NCBI RefSeq assembly: GCF_037102585.1
Contig: NW_027043829.1
Location: forward strand, 1,736,001 to 1,800,000
Length of the DNA stretch: 64,000 bases
Direction of reading: 5' to 3'
Origin: Saccharomycopsis crataegensis
Lineage: Eukaryota > Ascomycota > Saccharomycetes > Ascoideales > Saccharomycopsidaceae
The first letter of the stretch is position 1, and the number at the start of each line of letters is the position of its first letter. Below are positions 18,029 to 28,520 of the stretch, one piece after another. The position numbers and the translations under genes were made by a program. The notes beneath the pieces were generated by a model. The model searched no databases. It saw only the letters and a program-made list of their open reading frames with translations, and was not told the DNA's origin.

Positions 18029-21000
18029 ATGCTGGATGAAGTGGTAAAAGGGGTCCCTGAAAAAGATGACGGGGACTTGAATCACCCACAACCCCCACAG
18101 AAACAACAAGACCAAGGTGATGGTAACATTTACGAGGATAATTCAAATGATGAAGATGAGAAGGACTTTGTGTCCAGCAAATCAACTATAAGCAGCGAGA
18201 GTCTCTATAGCGTCAACAAGAATGAATTGGACATCCCCACGCTTAGTGATCAGCGCCAGCAGTTCTTCGAGGCACAAAGAGAAGTGGGTGTCAACGGGAT
18301 TGTCTTTATGCTCCCTAATGAATGGTTGACGTCTTTTTTGAAAGATGCCTCTTTAGAATCATTACCAACTACAGAATTGATCCAGCAGCTTGGCCAGATC
18401 GATACATCGTTAATCTTGGCAGACGCTAAAAATCCAAATTTACTCAAACACAACTTCAACTATGATCACAGTAATCAATGCTACACTCCAGTGTCCAAGA
18501 ATTCATGGATTCTATTAGTACGCTGGTATGGTTTAAAGCCGGGTTGTGTACCAGTCACAAGAATGGTTCTTACTAATAAAGAAACTGGTGAGCCAATGAT
18601 TGAATATTATATCCCAAGTTTCAACTTGAGAAAGTTGACCGTGGGCCCGCTTTCAAAACTTAATTCCTATTCCAAAAATTACAGAATCCTTCATGAAAAT
18701 CAAAATATTTATTTTTCTGGCTCGAAAACAGTTAGTGAACTTTACATTTATATTTTGGAGTTCATCAAAGAAAATATTGAAATTGATAATGCAAACGTCC
18801 AACTACGACTTTGGTTTTTACAGGATGAAAACATTGAGAGTGCCCCCCTTTTTTTAAATCTCACATATTTCAAAAAAATTGCAAGCAAAACACTATTAAC
18901 CCCGAACTCATTTGATAGCCGCTTAGATGATTTGAATATCGCTGGTGGGAACATGTTGATCGAACTCAATGATTATGCAGGAAACTTCCCGACGGAAACT
19001 CTCATTAGAAAGTTGGAATTCCTAGAAAACGATAATGGACCTCATCAAGAAAGCGAAGATAATGATAGTGACTCGCCGGACTCAAGGAACAAGAGTATCT
19101 CGTTAGTCAAGGATCCCGCCGATGGCAGAAAAGGTCTCAATAACCTTGGTAATACTTGTTACATGAATTCTGCTATCCAGTGTTTAGTTCACGTTCCTGA
19201 ATTGGCAAATTACTTTTTTCACAATATTCATGAGCGTGAATTGAACACCAGCAATCCGCTTGGTAGTGGTGGGAAAATCGCCAATAGTTTTGGTAACTTG
19301 ATTCATCAATTGTATGACTACAAGACAAAGAACAGTAATAATTTAAGGTCAGCAGTTGCTCCCAGAGAATTTAAGGCTATTGTGGGACATTTCAACAATA
19401 TGTTTGCTGGATATCAACAACAAGACTCTCAAGAATTCATCGCGTTCTTGTTGGATGGGCTACATGAGGATCTAAACCGAATTTTAAATAAACCATACAC
19501 CGAGAAACCAGAGATCTCACCAGATTTGATTCATGATAAGCATGAAGTCAGAAAATTAGCAGAGAATTGTTGGAAAAATCACAAATTGAGAAATGATTCT
19601 GTCATTTTGGATTTATTCGTTGGTTTATATCAATCAACTTTGAAGTGTCCTGAATGTAACCACATTTCATTAACCTTTGACCCTTATAATGATTTGACTT
19701 TGCCAATTCCAATCACTACCAAGTGGTACCATAATATTTATATTCTTCCAGATAATGAAAACTCAAAACTTTTGTCTCTTGAAGTTGAATTGAATAAAAC
19801 AGCAACATACGATGATTTGAAGGCATTCGTTGCTAAAAAATTGAAAATGAATTTTCAGGACTTGTTTGGCTTTGAAATTTTTCAAAATCAATTCTATCAA
19901 AACTTGGAAGATGATGACAACAACTCAAAGTTTTTACCAATTGGTGACTTAATTTCTGAGCAAGATGTCATTGTATTATATGAACTTAAAGATATAACCA
20001 AGTCTGATACAATTGTTTCTGTCATAAATTCTGTCAAGCAGGAGGGTTTCACAGGGTCAAAGTCATTTGGAATTCCTTTCTTAATAAAGCTTACCCAGAA
20101 TGAGGCTAAATCCTTTGGGTCAATCAGAGAAAAAATTGAAGCAAAGTATAGCAGTTTATCAACGTACGAATATTTTAGACTCATTCGCAAAAATAATAAT
20201 GATGAACAAACATCAAAGAAAAGAAAATATTTCAAAACTGAGGATTTCCCTCAAATTGACAAGCTCCTTGCCAAGAATGGAGTCAACCTCAAGGACAGGG
20301 AGAATTTCAAGCAAAAGAAGTTCAAAAAACCAAATCCAAGCAAAACTTTTGGATCAAGCTCTAAGATTATGGAATTCAAAACATCTATAACAGAGACTGA
20401 ACCGACTTCATTATTGGTTGTTGATACCATAGACCATATAGGATCAGAGGCCTCGGATGCTAACTCTGAATTGATAGATAAATCTCAAAAATCTACCGAC
20501 TCTCAAATTTCGGAGGATGATGATTCAGATTATGATTCAGACATTTCAATTGCTAATCCGGAGTTTTCGAGCAATTATGCGTTTGAAATCAAATTATACA
20601 ATAACAAAAGCTCTGGATATTCGCGGAAGTACCGCTATGGAAAGTTTGATAATCAAAGATTTGAGGCTAACAATGATGATAATGATACAATCAAAATCAA
20701 AGTTCCATATACTAGTGGCCAACTCAATAATTCGACTAATTTGATTGATAAATTACCAATGGCCAAGAGATTATTTTATTCGTATTGCGTGGATGATTAT
20801 AATGGATTGTCATCAGATGATACTAATATCAAGGATTCTAGTGAAGAGAAAATTCCAGAACTATCTGAAACAAGCTCATCAATTGATGTGCCTATTGCCG
20901 TTGTTGATCAAAACTCACAAGAAGAGACTGATGGTATGGAAGTTGAGCCAGCTGGTGAGAATGCCGCCCCAGAAATGAGCTCTACTTATGATAATGCTGC

Positions 21001-22159
21001 TGAGCTTTCTGAATCTGACAGTAATAACCTAAAGTATGGTCCAATTAATTTAAATAATGATGATGATGATGATGATGATAATGATGATGGTAGCAGTGAT
21101 GGTCAAATGGGAACTCTCCTTTCGGATAAAGGAAACTCACTGGACAGTGATATGAATTTCGACCTGGTTAATCAGAAACAAAAGAATTGTCCAGCAGACA
21201 ATCATCTGGTTTTGGTTTCTCCTAATGACTGTCTTATTTGTGAATGGGACCCAAACTTGTTTCAGGTATTTTTCTCAGGGGATGAAGAAGAAGGCGAAGG
21301 GGGTAAAAGTACTTGGGATAATCCAGTAGTAGTTCCAAATCCAGAACTTGAAGAGAGCAGAAGAAAATTACAGGAACTCAAGAGCAAAAACTTGAACTTG
21401 AAAGATTGTTTGGAGACATTTGCTAAACCAGAAATCTTGGGGCAAAATGATCTTTGGTATTGTCCTAGCTGTAAAGAGCATCGTCAGGCAGAAAAGAAGA
21501 TTGAACTTTGGTCGACCCCGGATATTTTGACAATTCATTTGAAACGATTTGAAAATCAACGAAGATTTAGTGATAAAATTGATTGCACTATCGACTTTCC
21601 GATTGAAAATCTTAATATGTTTGAGTTCGTTTCTGATAAGCGTGAGGATAAATGCTATATCTACGATTTATTTGCGGTTGATAATCATTTTGGTGGATTA
21701 GGCGGAGGTCATTACACTGCTTACGCCAAGAATTTCGTTGACAATAAATGGTATTATTACGATGACTCGTCGGTTTCTCCGGCTGATCCTCAAAAATCAA
21801 TTTCTGGCGCAGCTTATTTGTTGTTCTATAGAAGACGGTCTCTTGATGTTTTAGGGGGCAAACTTTTCAAACGCCTTCTAGAAGAAGCCCGGAGACAGGA
21901 GGAAATCAATTTGGAGAAACAACGACAAGAAGAAATCAAGAATATCCAAGAAATTGTCAAGCAAGTGAAATATTTTGATGATTATTACAAGCAGGAAGAT
22001 CAAAATGATGATAATGATGATGACGATGATGAAAAAATTAAAGATCCTGAATCGGAATCCCCGGTAACTCAGTATACTCCAGGATCAGACAATATTGTTT
22101 CTGATGACGAAATTGATTTTGCGCCGGTAAATTCTCCTCCACCAGCTAACGATGATTAG
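18029..22159 (+). CDS. UBP12: Ubiquitin carboxyl-terminal hydrolase Ubp12
   Basis: The 1376-residue product has the Ubp12/USP15 layout. A DUSP domain lies near residues 70-200 (FMLPNEWLTSFL), then a ubiquitin-like region. A split USP catalytic domain follows: Cys box GLNNLGNTCYMNSAIQCL with the nucleophile at Cys377, and His box GGLGGGHYTAYA with the base at His1228, followed by YYYDDSSV. Zinc-type CxxC pairs are at LKCPECN and WYCPSCK. Between the two catalytic halves lies a very acidic, probably disordered insert (about residues 720-1110) with an Asp run encoded by a GAT repeat. The C terminus has a charged coiled-coil segment (about 1285-1315) and another acidic tail. Ubp12 removes ubiquitin from proteins, including mitochondrial fusion factors in S. 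cerevisiae. All catalytic landmarks are intact. Confidence 0.95.
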   Translation: MLDEVVKGVPEKDDGDLNHPQPPQKQQDQGDGNIYEDNSNDEDEKDFVSSKSTISSESLYSVNKNELDIPTLSDQRQQFFEAQREVGVNGIVFMLPNEWLTSFLKDASLESLPTTELIQQLGQIDTSLILADAKNPNLLKHNFNYDHSNQCYTPVSKNSWILLVRWYGLKPGCVPVTRMVLTNKETGEPMIEYYIPSFNLRKLTVGPLSKLNSYSKNYRILHENQNIYFSGSKTVSELYIYILEFIKENIEIDNANVQLRLWFLQDENIESAPLFLNLTYFKKIASKTLLTPNSFDSRLDDLNIAGGNMLIELNDYAGNFPTETLIRKLEFLENDNGPHQESEDNDSDSPDSRNKSISLVKDPADGRKGLNNLGNTCYMNSAIQCLVHVPELANYFFHNIHERELNTSNPLGSGGKIANSFGNLIHQLYDYKTKNSNNLRSAVAPREFKAIVGHFNNMFAGYQQQDSQEFIAFLLDGLHEDLNRILNKPYTEKPEISPDLIHDKHEVRKLAENCWKNHKLRNDSVILDLFVGLYQSTLKCPECNHISLTFDPYNDLTLPIPITTKWYHNIYILPDNENSKLLSLEVELNKTATYDDLKAFVAKKLKMNFQDLFGFEIFQNQFYQNLEDDDNNSKFLPIGDLISEQDVIVLYELKDITKSDTIVSVINSVKQEGFTGSKSFGIPFLIKLTQNEAKSFGSIREKIEAKYSSLSTYEYFRLIRKNNNDEQTSKKRKYFKTEDFPQIDKLLAKNGVNLKDRENFKQKKFKKPNPSKTFGSSSKIMEFKTSITETEPTSLLVVDTIDHIGSEASDANSELIDKSQKSTDSQISEDDDSDYDSDISIANPEFSSNYAFEIKLYNNKSSGYSRKYRYGKFDNQRFEANNDDNDTIKIKVPYTSGQLNNSTNLIDKLPMAKRLFYSYCVDDYNGLSSDDTNIKDSSEEKIPELSETSSSIDVPIAVVDQNSQEETDGMEVEPAGENAAPEMSSTYDNAAELSESDSNNLKYGPINLNNDDDDDDDNDDGSSDGQMGTLLSDKGNSLDSDMNFDLVNQKQKNCPADNHLVLVSPNDCLICEWDPNLFQVFFSGDEEEGEGGKSTWDNPVVVPNPELEESRRKLQELKSKNLNLKDCLETFAKPEILGQNDLWYCPSCKEHRQAEKKIELWSTPDILTIHLKRFENQRRFSDKIDCTIDFPIENLNMFEFVSDKREDKCYIYDLFAVDNHFGGLGGGHYTAYAKNFVDNKWYYYDDSSVSPADPQKSISGAAYLLFYRRRSLDVLGGKLFKRLLEEARRQEEINLEKQRQEEIKNIQEIVKQVKYFDDYYKQEDQNDDNDDDDDEKIKDPESESPVTQYTPGSDNIVSDDEIDFAPVNSPPPANDD
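21057..21088 (+). repeat. GAT trinucleotide tract inside UBP12
   Basis: A run of mostly GAT codons encodes an Asp-rich stretch in the insert between the two catalytic halves. It is a likely site of length variation between strains. Confidence 0.85.
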
Positions 22160-22623
22160 CCAAAGGGGGCCGCCATTTATTACTAATATTTGGAGTAAAT
22201 TCTTAGGTAGTATGATATCATTATCTTTTTGTTTATTTATTTGTTGAAGTTTTTTCTTTTTTTTTTCTTAATTCGATAGTTTATGCACATTTACCTTGTA
22301 TTGAGTTAAAGCGTGATCTTTATGAAAAACAATTTGATAATCTTCTTTTAGTTTTGGTTACTTTTTAATAATTGATGTATCAGTAGGATCGTTTCTTAAA
22401 AAAAAAAAAAGTTCGCTGACCAAGTTTGTAAATCTCGTTCGATGATTACACTATTAATCTCTAATTTATTTAATTCATGAAAATAAATAGTTATAGATTT
22501 CTTTTTAAGAAAAAAAAAATGTTGGGGGAGACAGAAATAGAAAAAATGAATTGATAAATAATATACCGAGAGATAGATAACATTGATGGGGAAATGAAAA
22601 AAAAAAAAAGAACCAAATTTCAA
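22160..22623. other. Convergent 3' region UBP12 / SEC26
   Basis: AT-rich sequence between two converging genes, with T-rich tracts near 22250-22270 and A-runs near 22399, 22511 and 22598. These fit 3'-end processing signals on both strands. No coding or RNA gene is seen. Confidence 0.5.
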
Positions 22624-25587
22624 TCACACAATTTTCAAATTGGCCTTTTGAGTTTTTCTAGCAATTGAGGCAATTCGGTCACCCAAACTCAAGGCCAATC
22701 CTTGACCCTTGGATCTAATTCTCACGTGTCCCAAAATTGGACCATCTTGTAATTTTTCAATACACAAGTTTGCCAACGCGTCTTCGCCAAAGCTAGATTT
22801 CGAATAAAGATTGGCACTCAAGAATTGACAATTAGCATCACCAATCACCGCTCCAGGGGTAAGGCACATCATGTTAGTGTTCTTCAATAACAATGATAAG
22901 TAGTCGGATAATGATCCAATGGTGGAAGACTTGATGACAATCTTGTTTTCCCATTCAAATTCGTTCCACATCTTACGGAATTGAGATTCTTCACAGGTTG
23001 CCGGCTTGATGTAATCCATAATATCAATATGAACGTCATTGAGAATGACGATGGTTTGATCGGTGGCATGAGCCCCATCGTAAAGAATGTTACCAAAGAT
23101 CACCCCGGTGTCCGCACTGGTAACCTTGATGGTGGTACTAACCTTATGGAACCCATGAGGTGTAATATTGGCAGAAACTGGCTTATCAACCACTTTTAAG
23201 TCACCCAAAGTGGCAAACTCGACCGATAAGTTACGGAGAGTGTTAGCAGTTTGGTTGACCACGAGGACATCCAATACAACATCGAATTGGTGGACCTTAA
23301 TGTAACCTTCGGCGTACACTGGATCACTGAACCCAGTGAGTGGGATGATTTTATTAAGACGAGATGCCAATTTTTCCTTCTTAGACGATGAAAGGGTTGA
23401 AGAGGTGGCGTTTTTGTTGATATTTTCTAATTCATCATCATCGTTAAAACCGCCGGTATTAAGAACGGCATTAGATTTAGGGAAAAGACGGAAATTAATG
23501 ACTTCATCAAGACCAGTAGCATTAGTAGAGTCAGAACTGCTAGAAAGGGAAGTCGTGACACTAACGGCTTTAGAAGCTTCTTTTATTTGTTCTTCAAACG
23601 CTTTCTTGGTGTCGGTCAAAAATCCTTCCTTAACAATCTTCTTAGAGTCTTCGGCATCTTCGTAATCTTCCATCAAAAAGCGAACATATGATAAGATTCT
23701 TTCAGCAGAGTCCTCGTCGATAGTTTCTTTAACGTACTCAGAAGCTTCACCAACTCTCAAAATACTAACCATGATCAAAGTGGCTTCGGCTTTCAAGACA
23801 TTGAGAATTTTATGGGATTTAGAAATATCTTGGAAACGTAATATCAATTTAAGCAATGCAGAAGAAAGAATTGAAGCAAGGTAGAAGTCACCTCCAAGAA
23901 TCAATTTACGAATTGGCGGTTGATGGCTATCTTCTTCATCATCACTATCAACTTTTTGTTCCTTGGTGGTCAAGGCATTCTCAGTAGCGTAAGTCCCATC
24001 AGGTAAGATCACTGGACCAGAATGCTTCTTTTTCTCTTTAGAGTCTTCACCTTCTTGCTCTTCTTCGTTAGTTTCTTGTTCTTCTTCAGCATTACCGAAA
24101 CGCTTCTTCTTTTCGCTGGCCAAAATTGGCAATTCTCCAACATTACTTCTGATAAATTTCCAAGAATCTTGAATATTCTTTTCGGTTAATGCATATTCAC
24201 CAATGATCCAAAGAGCGCCTCTGAGAACTTTACCGCTCTTGATATTATTATTGAGAGCATCGATTAATTTCACTAAGATTGATTCCCTCTTTGTTGGGAA
24301 TTTCTCGATGATTTGCTTGACAAAAGCAATGATATCATAAGCCGACTGAGAGTTCAATTGAGAGAGTGATTCCAATAGTAAATCGACAATCTCAATGGAG
24401 TTATCAATGAAATTTATAGAGATTTTGTTGATGGTTTGAATCAATAATTGTTTATAATCGTTTGATTTGTCGTTAGTGGCCTCTTCGTCGGTTGAAAGAA
24501 CCTTCATCAATTCCTTCTTGAAAAACTTGATGACATTGTCAACATTTTTGGAGTCGATGAATTCAAGCACAAGGTTTAAAGTTTGCTTCTTAACGTCCAA
24601 GTCAGTACAGGTCAAAATTCTCAAAAGATCCAAAACAGAATCTTGGAAAATTCCTGGGTTTTTCTTGGACAATTCAATAATACGTGATAAACAAATCAAT
24701 TTCACATTATTGTCAGATTCTTTAATAGCCAAATCGATGAATTTCTTTCCGGCTTGCAAAATAACTTCATCGTTATTGGCCAAAAGAGTTAAGGTCAAAG
24801 CAGATTCGTAGACGACGGACGAAGATTTTGAGCTTAATAATTCAACAATAAGATTAAGGTACTGCTGTTTGAGAGCCCCATTAGCAAATTTCAAATCCTT
24901 TCTAATGAATTCGATGAAAGATAATTGTAACAAAGAATCCAAATTTGTCAAGTTTTCTAAATTTTCTTGGATCAACAGTAACGCAGCATCTCTGTTCAAC
25001 AGACCCAAGACGGTGAAACAATTTCTGATACATATTGGGTCGGTTTCGATGGCCAACAAATTGGTTAACATTTCTGGGGCATCAGGGATCAAATCTGGGT
25101 TCAAACGGTAAATAGAATCGATAGCGAATATACAGTTCTTTCTCACGTATGAATGTCTGTGTTCAAGACAGGCAATAACCGTTGGGATCAAGGGTTCCAA
25201 CAATTCCAGCTCTTTCAATTTAGTCAAAAATTTCAAAGTATTACCACGAATGTATTCATTAGGATGTTGCAAGTCATTTCTGATGGCATTACAAACCAAA
25301 ATCATTTCATGTTTCAATTTCCCTTCAGCATCCAATTTTGGAACGATTTCCCAGTAAACATAAAGTAATTTCTTGAGGGTTTTATTTCTAGATGGCATAA
25401 TGTAACGGATAACATGCATCAATAAGTCAGGCATTGGATTGCCATTCAACATGGTAAGAAGAATACGTTTCATCGTTACGATCTTGACATCATCCTTTGG
25501 TTTCTCCAAGAGAGTCTTGAACTCTTGGATAGACGATTTGTTGGGATCTGTGTCATAGATCAAAGTGTAGGCGGCATCGGCAGACAT
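22624..25587 (-). CDS. SEC26: COPI coatomer beta subunit Sec26
   Basis: The 987-residue product (S. cerevisiae Sec26 has 973) starts with the family signature MSADAAYTLIYDTDP. Two further upstream codons are open but begin with TTG, so I use the ATG at 25587. An adaptin-type HEAT solenoid covers roughly residues 15-535 (LLYVYWEIVPK, YIRGNTLKFL, YVRKNCIFAI). A Glu/Lys-rich linker near 490-520 and a second helical part follow. The beta-COP C-terminal and appendage domains come after about residue 680, ending in GHVRIRSKGQGLALSLGDRI. Sec26 is part of the coat on Golgi-to-ER transport vesicles and is essential in S. cerevisiae. Nothing is unusual apart from a Ser/Thr-rich linker near 675-690. Confidence 0.96.
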   Translation of the reverse strand: MSADAAYTLIYDTDPNKSSIQEFKTLLEKPKDDVKIVTMKRILLTMLNGNPMPDLLMHVIRYIMPSRNKTLKKLLYVYWEIVPKLDAEGKLKHEMILVCNAIRNDLQHPNEYIRGNTLKFLTKLKELELLEPLIPTVIACLEHRHSYVRKNCIFAIDSIYRLNPDLIPDAPEMLTNLLAIETDPICIRNCFTVLGLLNRDAALLLIQENLENLTNLDSLLQLSFIEFIRKDLKFANGALKQQYLNLIVELLSSKSSSVVYESALTLTLLANNDEVILQAGKKFIDLAIKESDNNVKLICLSRIIELSKKNPGIFQDSVLDLLRILTCTDLDVKKQTLNLVLEFIDSKNVDNVIKFFKKELMKVLSTDEEATNDKSNDYKQLLIQTINKISINFIDNSIEIVDLLLESLSQLNSQSAYDIIAFVKQIIEKFPTKRESILVKLIDALNNNIKSGKVLRGALWIIGEYALTEKNIQDSWKFIRSNVGELPILASEKKKRFGNAEEEQETNEEEQEGEDSKEKKKHSGPVILPDGTYATENALTTKEQKVDSDDEEDSHQPPIRKLILGGDFYLASILSSALLKLILRFQDISKSHKILNVLKAEATLIMVSILRVGEASEYVKETIDEDSAERILSYVRFLMEDYEDAEDSKKIVKEGFLTDTKKAFEEQIKEASKAVSVTTSLSSSSDSTNATGLDEVINFRLFPKSNAVLNTGGFNDDDELENINKNATSSTLSSSKKEKLASRLNKIIPLTGFSDPVYAEGYIKVHQFDVVLDVLVVNQTANTLRNLSVEFATLGDLKVVDKPVSANITPHGFHKVSTTIKVTSADTGVIFGNILYDGAHATDQTIVILNDVHIDIMDYIKPATCEESQFRKMWNEFEWENKIVIKSSTIGSLSDYLSLLLKNTNMMCLTPGAVIGDANCQFLSANLYSKSSFGEDALANLCIEKLQDGPILGHVRIRSKGQGLALSLGDRIASIARKTQKANLKIV

Positions 25588-26770
25588 CTTCAATTATTAG
25601 TACTTGATAAGAGAATTGGCGACGATACCACTAGCTGTAATGTTCTTGTAATGAAAGAAGGGAAGATTTCAACTTTGTCTTCTAGACTAGTAACTTCTTG
25701 TGAATCAAAACCAATTTAAAAAGAACGCTGTCAACAATAAGTTCTTCAACTTTTTCATTGTTTTGGGGATATTCTACCTCGTGTTCAATTTGAAAAGAAG
25801 AAAAAAAAAAATTGAGAGGAGTTAATCATGTGACCTGCTTATATAATAATATGCTACGGGAACTACGCTGTATTTCATAATGTCTATTACAGTTTGTTCT
25901 ATTTGTTATTTGTTATTCTCAATGAAAGCAATGGATTAAAGAAAAACGGAAAATTCTTCGGCTGTTCTATTATTAATCTATGATATAATATTAGTATGGT
26001 TTGGGTGGTGGGCCTAAAAATATCTCTGACAATTGGTGCAGGGATAATAACAGGAAAGGTTGTTTCTTTTTATCGCAACTGTTTTGAAACATCAGGCATT
26101 TCCGCCTAAACAATAATACCATAGTATCGTTCTATCCTATAGGATCCTCGATTCCTGCTATTCAATAGTGTATCACAACATTTATTTCATTTTAATTAGG
26201 CTCACACTTCTGTACCTTGTTTGTAGGTCAGGCTGCAATGACTGCCATATGTCTGACCAAAAAAAAACAAAAAAAAGAAGCTCTAGAGTTGTGAGAAGTT
26301 CTAATTATAAATAGAAATATAAGATTGTAAAAAGTAAAAGAAGAGAGAGATAGCAGCGAATATTTACACTAAAAAGAGTCTTTATGGGGCATTCAACTCC
26401 AATATGATAGAAACAATGCAAAAAGCATATAATTAATTACATTCAAAGCCATTGGGTATCACTATATTAAGTAGAAAAATTCGGAGAAAAATAAGAAAGA
26501 AAGACTCATACAACAAATTTAATAAAAACCAATACCCAGCAAAGCAGCATCGAGAAAATAAAGAAACACAAAGGGATTAGATTAAGAGAATAGCCACAAA
26601 TTAAACTCTGTAATTATTAGATATTAAGCAAAAAAAAAAACCATTATAAATACACCTTTAACCAGAAATTATATCAAAATTAAAACCAAACAATATTACC
26701 GCCATGTTTCTGATGTGAGATCCAGTATTGGATTGACAGTCAGACAGGAACCTTCATAATCCCAAGTACC
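25588..26770. other. Intergenic: SEC26 promoter and 3' side of the small GPI gene
   Basis: About 1.2 kb. The part near 25600-25900 is the SEC26 promoter. The purine/A-rich stretch at about 26230-26700 lies downstream of the small minus-strand gene and looks like a long 3' region for it. No open frame of interest and no structured RNA is recognised. Confidence 0.5.
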
Positions 26771-26944
26771 TTAGAACAACAAAGCAGCGGCACCAGCGGC
26801 AATAACGGCACCATATACGACATTGGATGGAGGGTTAATGATGGCAGCAGCACCAGTTGAAGTTTCGTTAGAAGTGTTACCAGCGGTGATATTGGCAGCC
26901 ATAGAGGAAGCAAGTAAAGTGGAGATGGCAAGGAAGAACTTCAT
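26771..26944 (-). CDS. Very small secreted, probably GPI-anchored glycoprotein
   Basis: A complete 57-codon frame encodes a signal peptide (MKFFLAISTLLASSMAA), a very short hydrophilic middle and a hydrophobic C-terminal tail (VVYGAVIAAGAAALLF), the arrangement of a GPI-anchor precursor. After removal of both ends about 20-25 residues remain. Three N-glycosylation sequons lie in residues 18-28 (NIT, NTS, NET). Codon choice is strongly biased (GGT, GCT/GCC, AAC, TTG, TTC), as in abundant yeast proteins, and a TATATAA sits about 125 bases upstream on the same strand. An overlapping minus-strand frame (26740-26931) only shadows it. I cannot name an ortholog. Small Ala-rich GPI proteins of this style exist in S. 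cerevisiae (for example YDR524C-B). Coding status is strongly supported; wall or membrane placement is inferred. Confidence 0.8.
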   Translation of the reverse strand: MKFFLAISTLLASSMAANITAGNTSNETSTGAAAIINPPSNVVYGAVIAAGAAALLF

Positions 26945-27067
26945 GGTAGATTATAGTGATTGTGGTAGGTAGATAAGACAGAATAAATATCCTTGTTCGT
27001 TATTTCGCTTGTGTTTTTTAACAAAATCTTCTCCCCAAAAAAAATATTAGGGAGACCCATCAGGGGC

Positions 27068-27074
27068 TTATATA
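27068..27074 (-). promoter_or_regulatory. TATA box of the small GPI gene
   Basis: On the minus strand the sequence reads GCTATATAAGCC, with TATATAA about 125 bases upstream of the ATG at 26944. A GC-rich segment that may hold activator sites lies directly upstream of it. Confidence 0.65.
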
Positions 27075-28104
27075 GCATTTTTTGTCCTGCATGCGCCGGA
27101 GGGGGCTATCGAATTGGCACAGGCGCCGAATGGCAGGCTCTTGGTCTAGACTCGCGGTCGCCGGTACACACAAAAAAGTTGCGTTATTGTTTGTTATTGT
27201 TGGTTGGATTAAATTAGAAAATGCTACACTGGACCCTTTTTCTTTTTCTTAAAAAAAGAATTTCCCCTTTTCATGTTGTGGGTTTCCAATTGTGTGACAG
27301 AAGTAGACCCCTTCCTGGTTTTTTTCTTCTGTAAACACCGGTAATTATAATTGATTAATAGTTATGGTGGTGGTTCGGTTCTGAGAAGGCATCAGATATT
27401 GTCAGGATTTATATTATAGTAGCTGGCTCGTGTCACACGTACTCATTCCTCCTCCTTCAATAATATATTAATAGTGCACTGATAGCACGGCAAAAGCTGT
27501 CATCCCAACTAAAGTCCGATTTGCTGTCACAAATTGGGCATCATCCGGGGAAAAGAAGCGCGGGAATGATGATCAACATCCTTTTAGGTTATTACTCTAA
27601 CATCACTATTATGTTATATACAACATATCATTAACAAATGATGGACGCAATATCATATATTGCTTCTCTTTTTAAACAAAATACTGTTCAAGCTCACCCT
27701 TTATGTCTTGTGCCATGAAGGAACAGTTATCAGACAGACGGATGGTGCTGTATTGGCGAAAGCTGATGCATTATAAGGTTAAATATTGATATTAAAACTT
27801 CAAATTATCAAGAATACTGAATTGAACGTCCATAGGATATAAAGTAGATGGCTATTACCAAATAGCCTATCTGATGCGGAGTTCCTAGTTTGAGGAATCT
27901 ATCCCGTGATACTGTAGTTTACGAGAATAGTAAAAGTAGGTAGTAATTAGGCCACATAGAAACTAAGAAGACATCTATTGGTTAACCCTAGATAGTTAAT
28001 TGTCCTGCAATGAGTAGTTCAATAAAAATGCTCAACTGTCACGCCATGCTAGTAATAACAGCATAATAGTCGTCGCCTAAGAAGAAACAAGAATAGGATA
28101 TCTC

Positions 28105-28190
28105 GGAAAGAAAAGAAAAGAAAAGAATAGAAGTTATTGGAAGGAAAGGAAAAAAAAGAAAAAGAAAAAGAAAAAAGAAAAGAACAGAGA
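28105..28190 (+). repeat. Polypurine (A/G) tract
   Basis: About 85 bases, nearly all A or G with two short interruptions, built of GAAAA- and GAAAAA-like units. It lies roughly 1 kb upstream of AMN1. Such tracts exclude nucleosomes or form simple repeats; no specific role is claimed. Confidence 0.85.
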
Positions 28191-28502
28191 AAATCACCGA
28201 TTAAGAAGCATTAAAGGGAGGCTTTTTTTGGATAGTGGTAGTCACTCTTAGAGAATAGAGAGCCTGTACATAGAATAATTACCGTTTTCAATAAGTTTGT
28301 ATACAGTTTGTATACACAAGGAAAATTCTGGCGACTCTGCGTGGAACGAATTAACAGAAAATTGAATCGTGAGAAGAGCAGTGAAAATTCATTATTTTTA
28401 ATCAAGAAAACAAAACTCTGATATTCCTGTCTGAGACATCCTCTACTTTCCCTCATATATTATATTATGTTATGTTATGATCAGGGTGACCTCTATGTTG
28501 TT

Positions 28503-28520
28503 CACGTGTAGATGCACGTG
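28503..28520. promoter_or_regulatory. Paired CACGTG E-boxes
   Basis: Two identical CACGTG palindromes at 28503-28508 and 28515-28520, twelve bases apart start to start. bHLH factors such as Cbf1, Pho4 or Tye7 bind this core. They lie about 640 bases upstream of AMN1. Confidence 0.5.

Noticed and set aside
26740-26931. Minus-strand 63-residue Leu/Pro-rich frame
   Set aside because: It is the out-of-frame shadow of the small GPI gene at 26771-26944, which has the signal peptide and biased codons.
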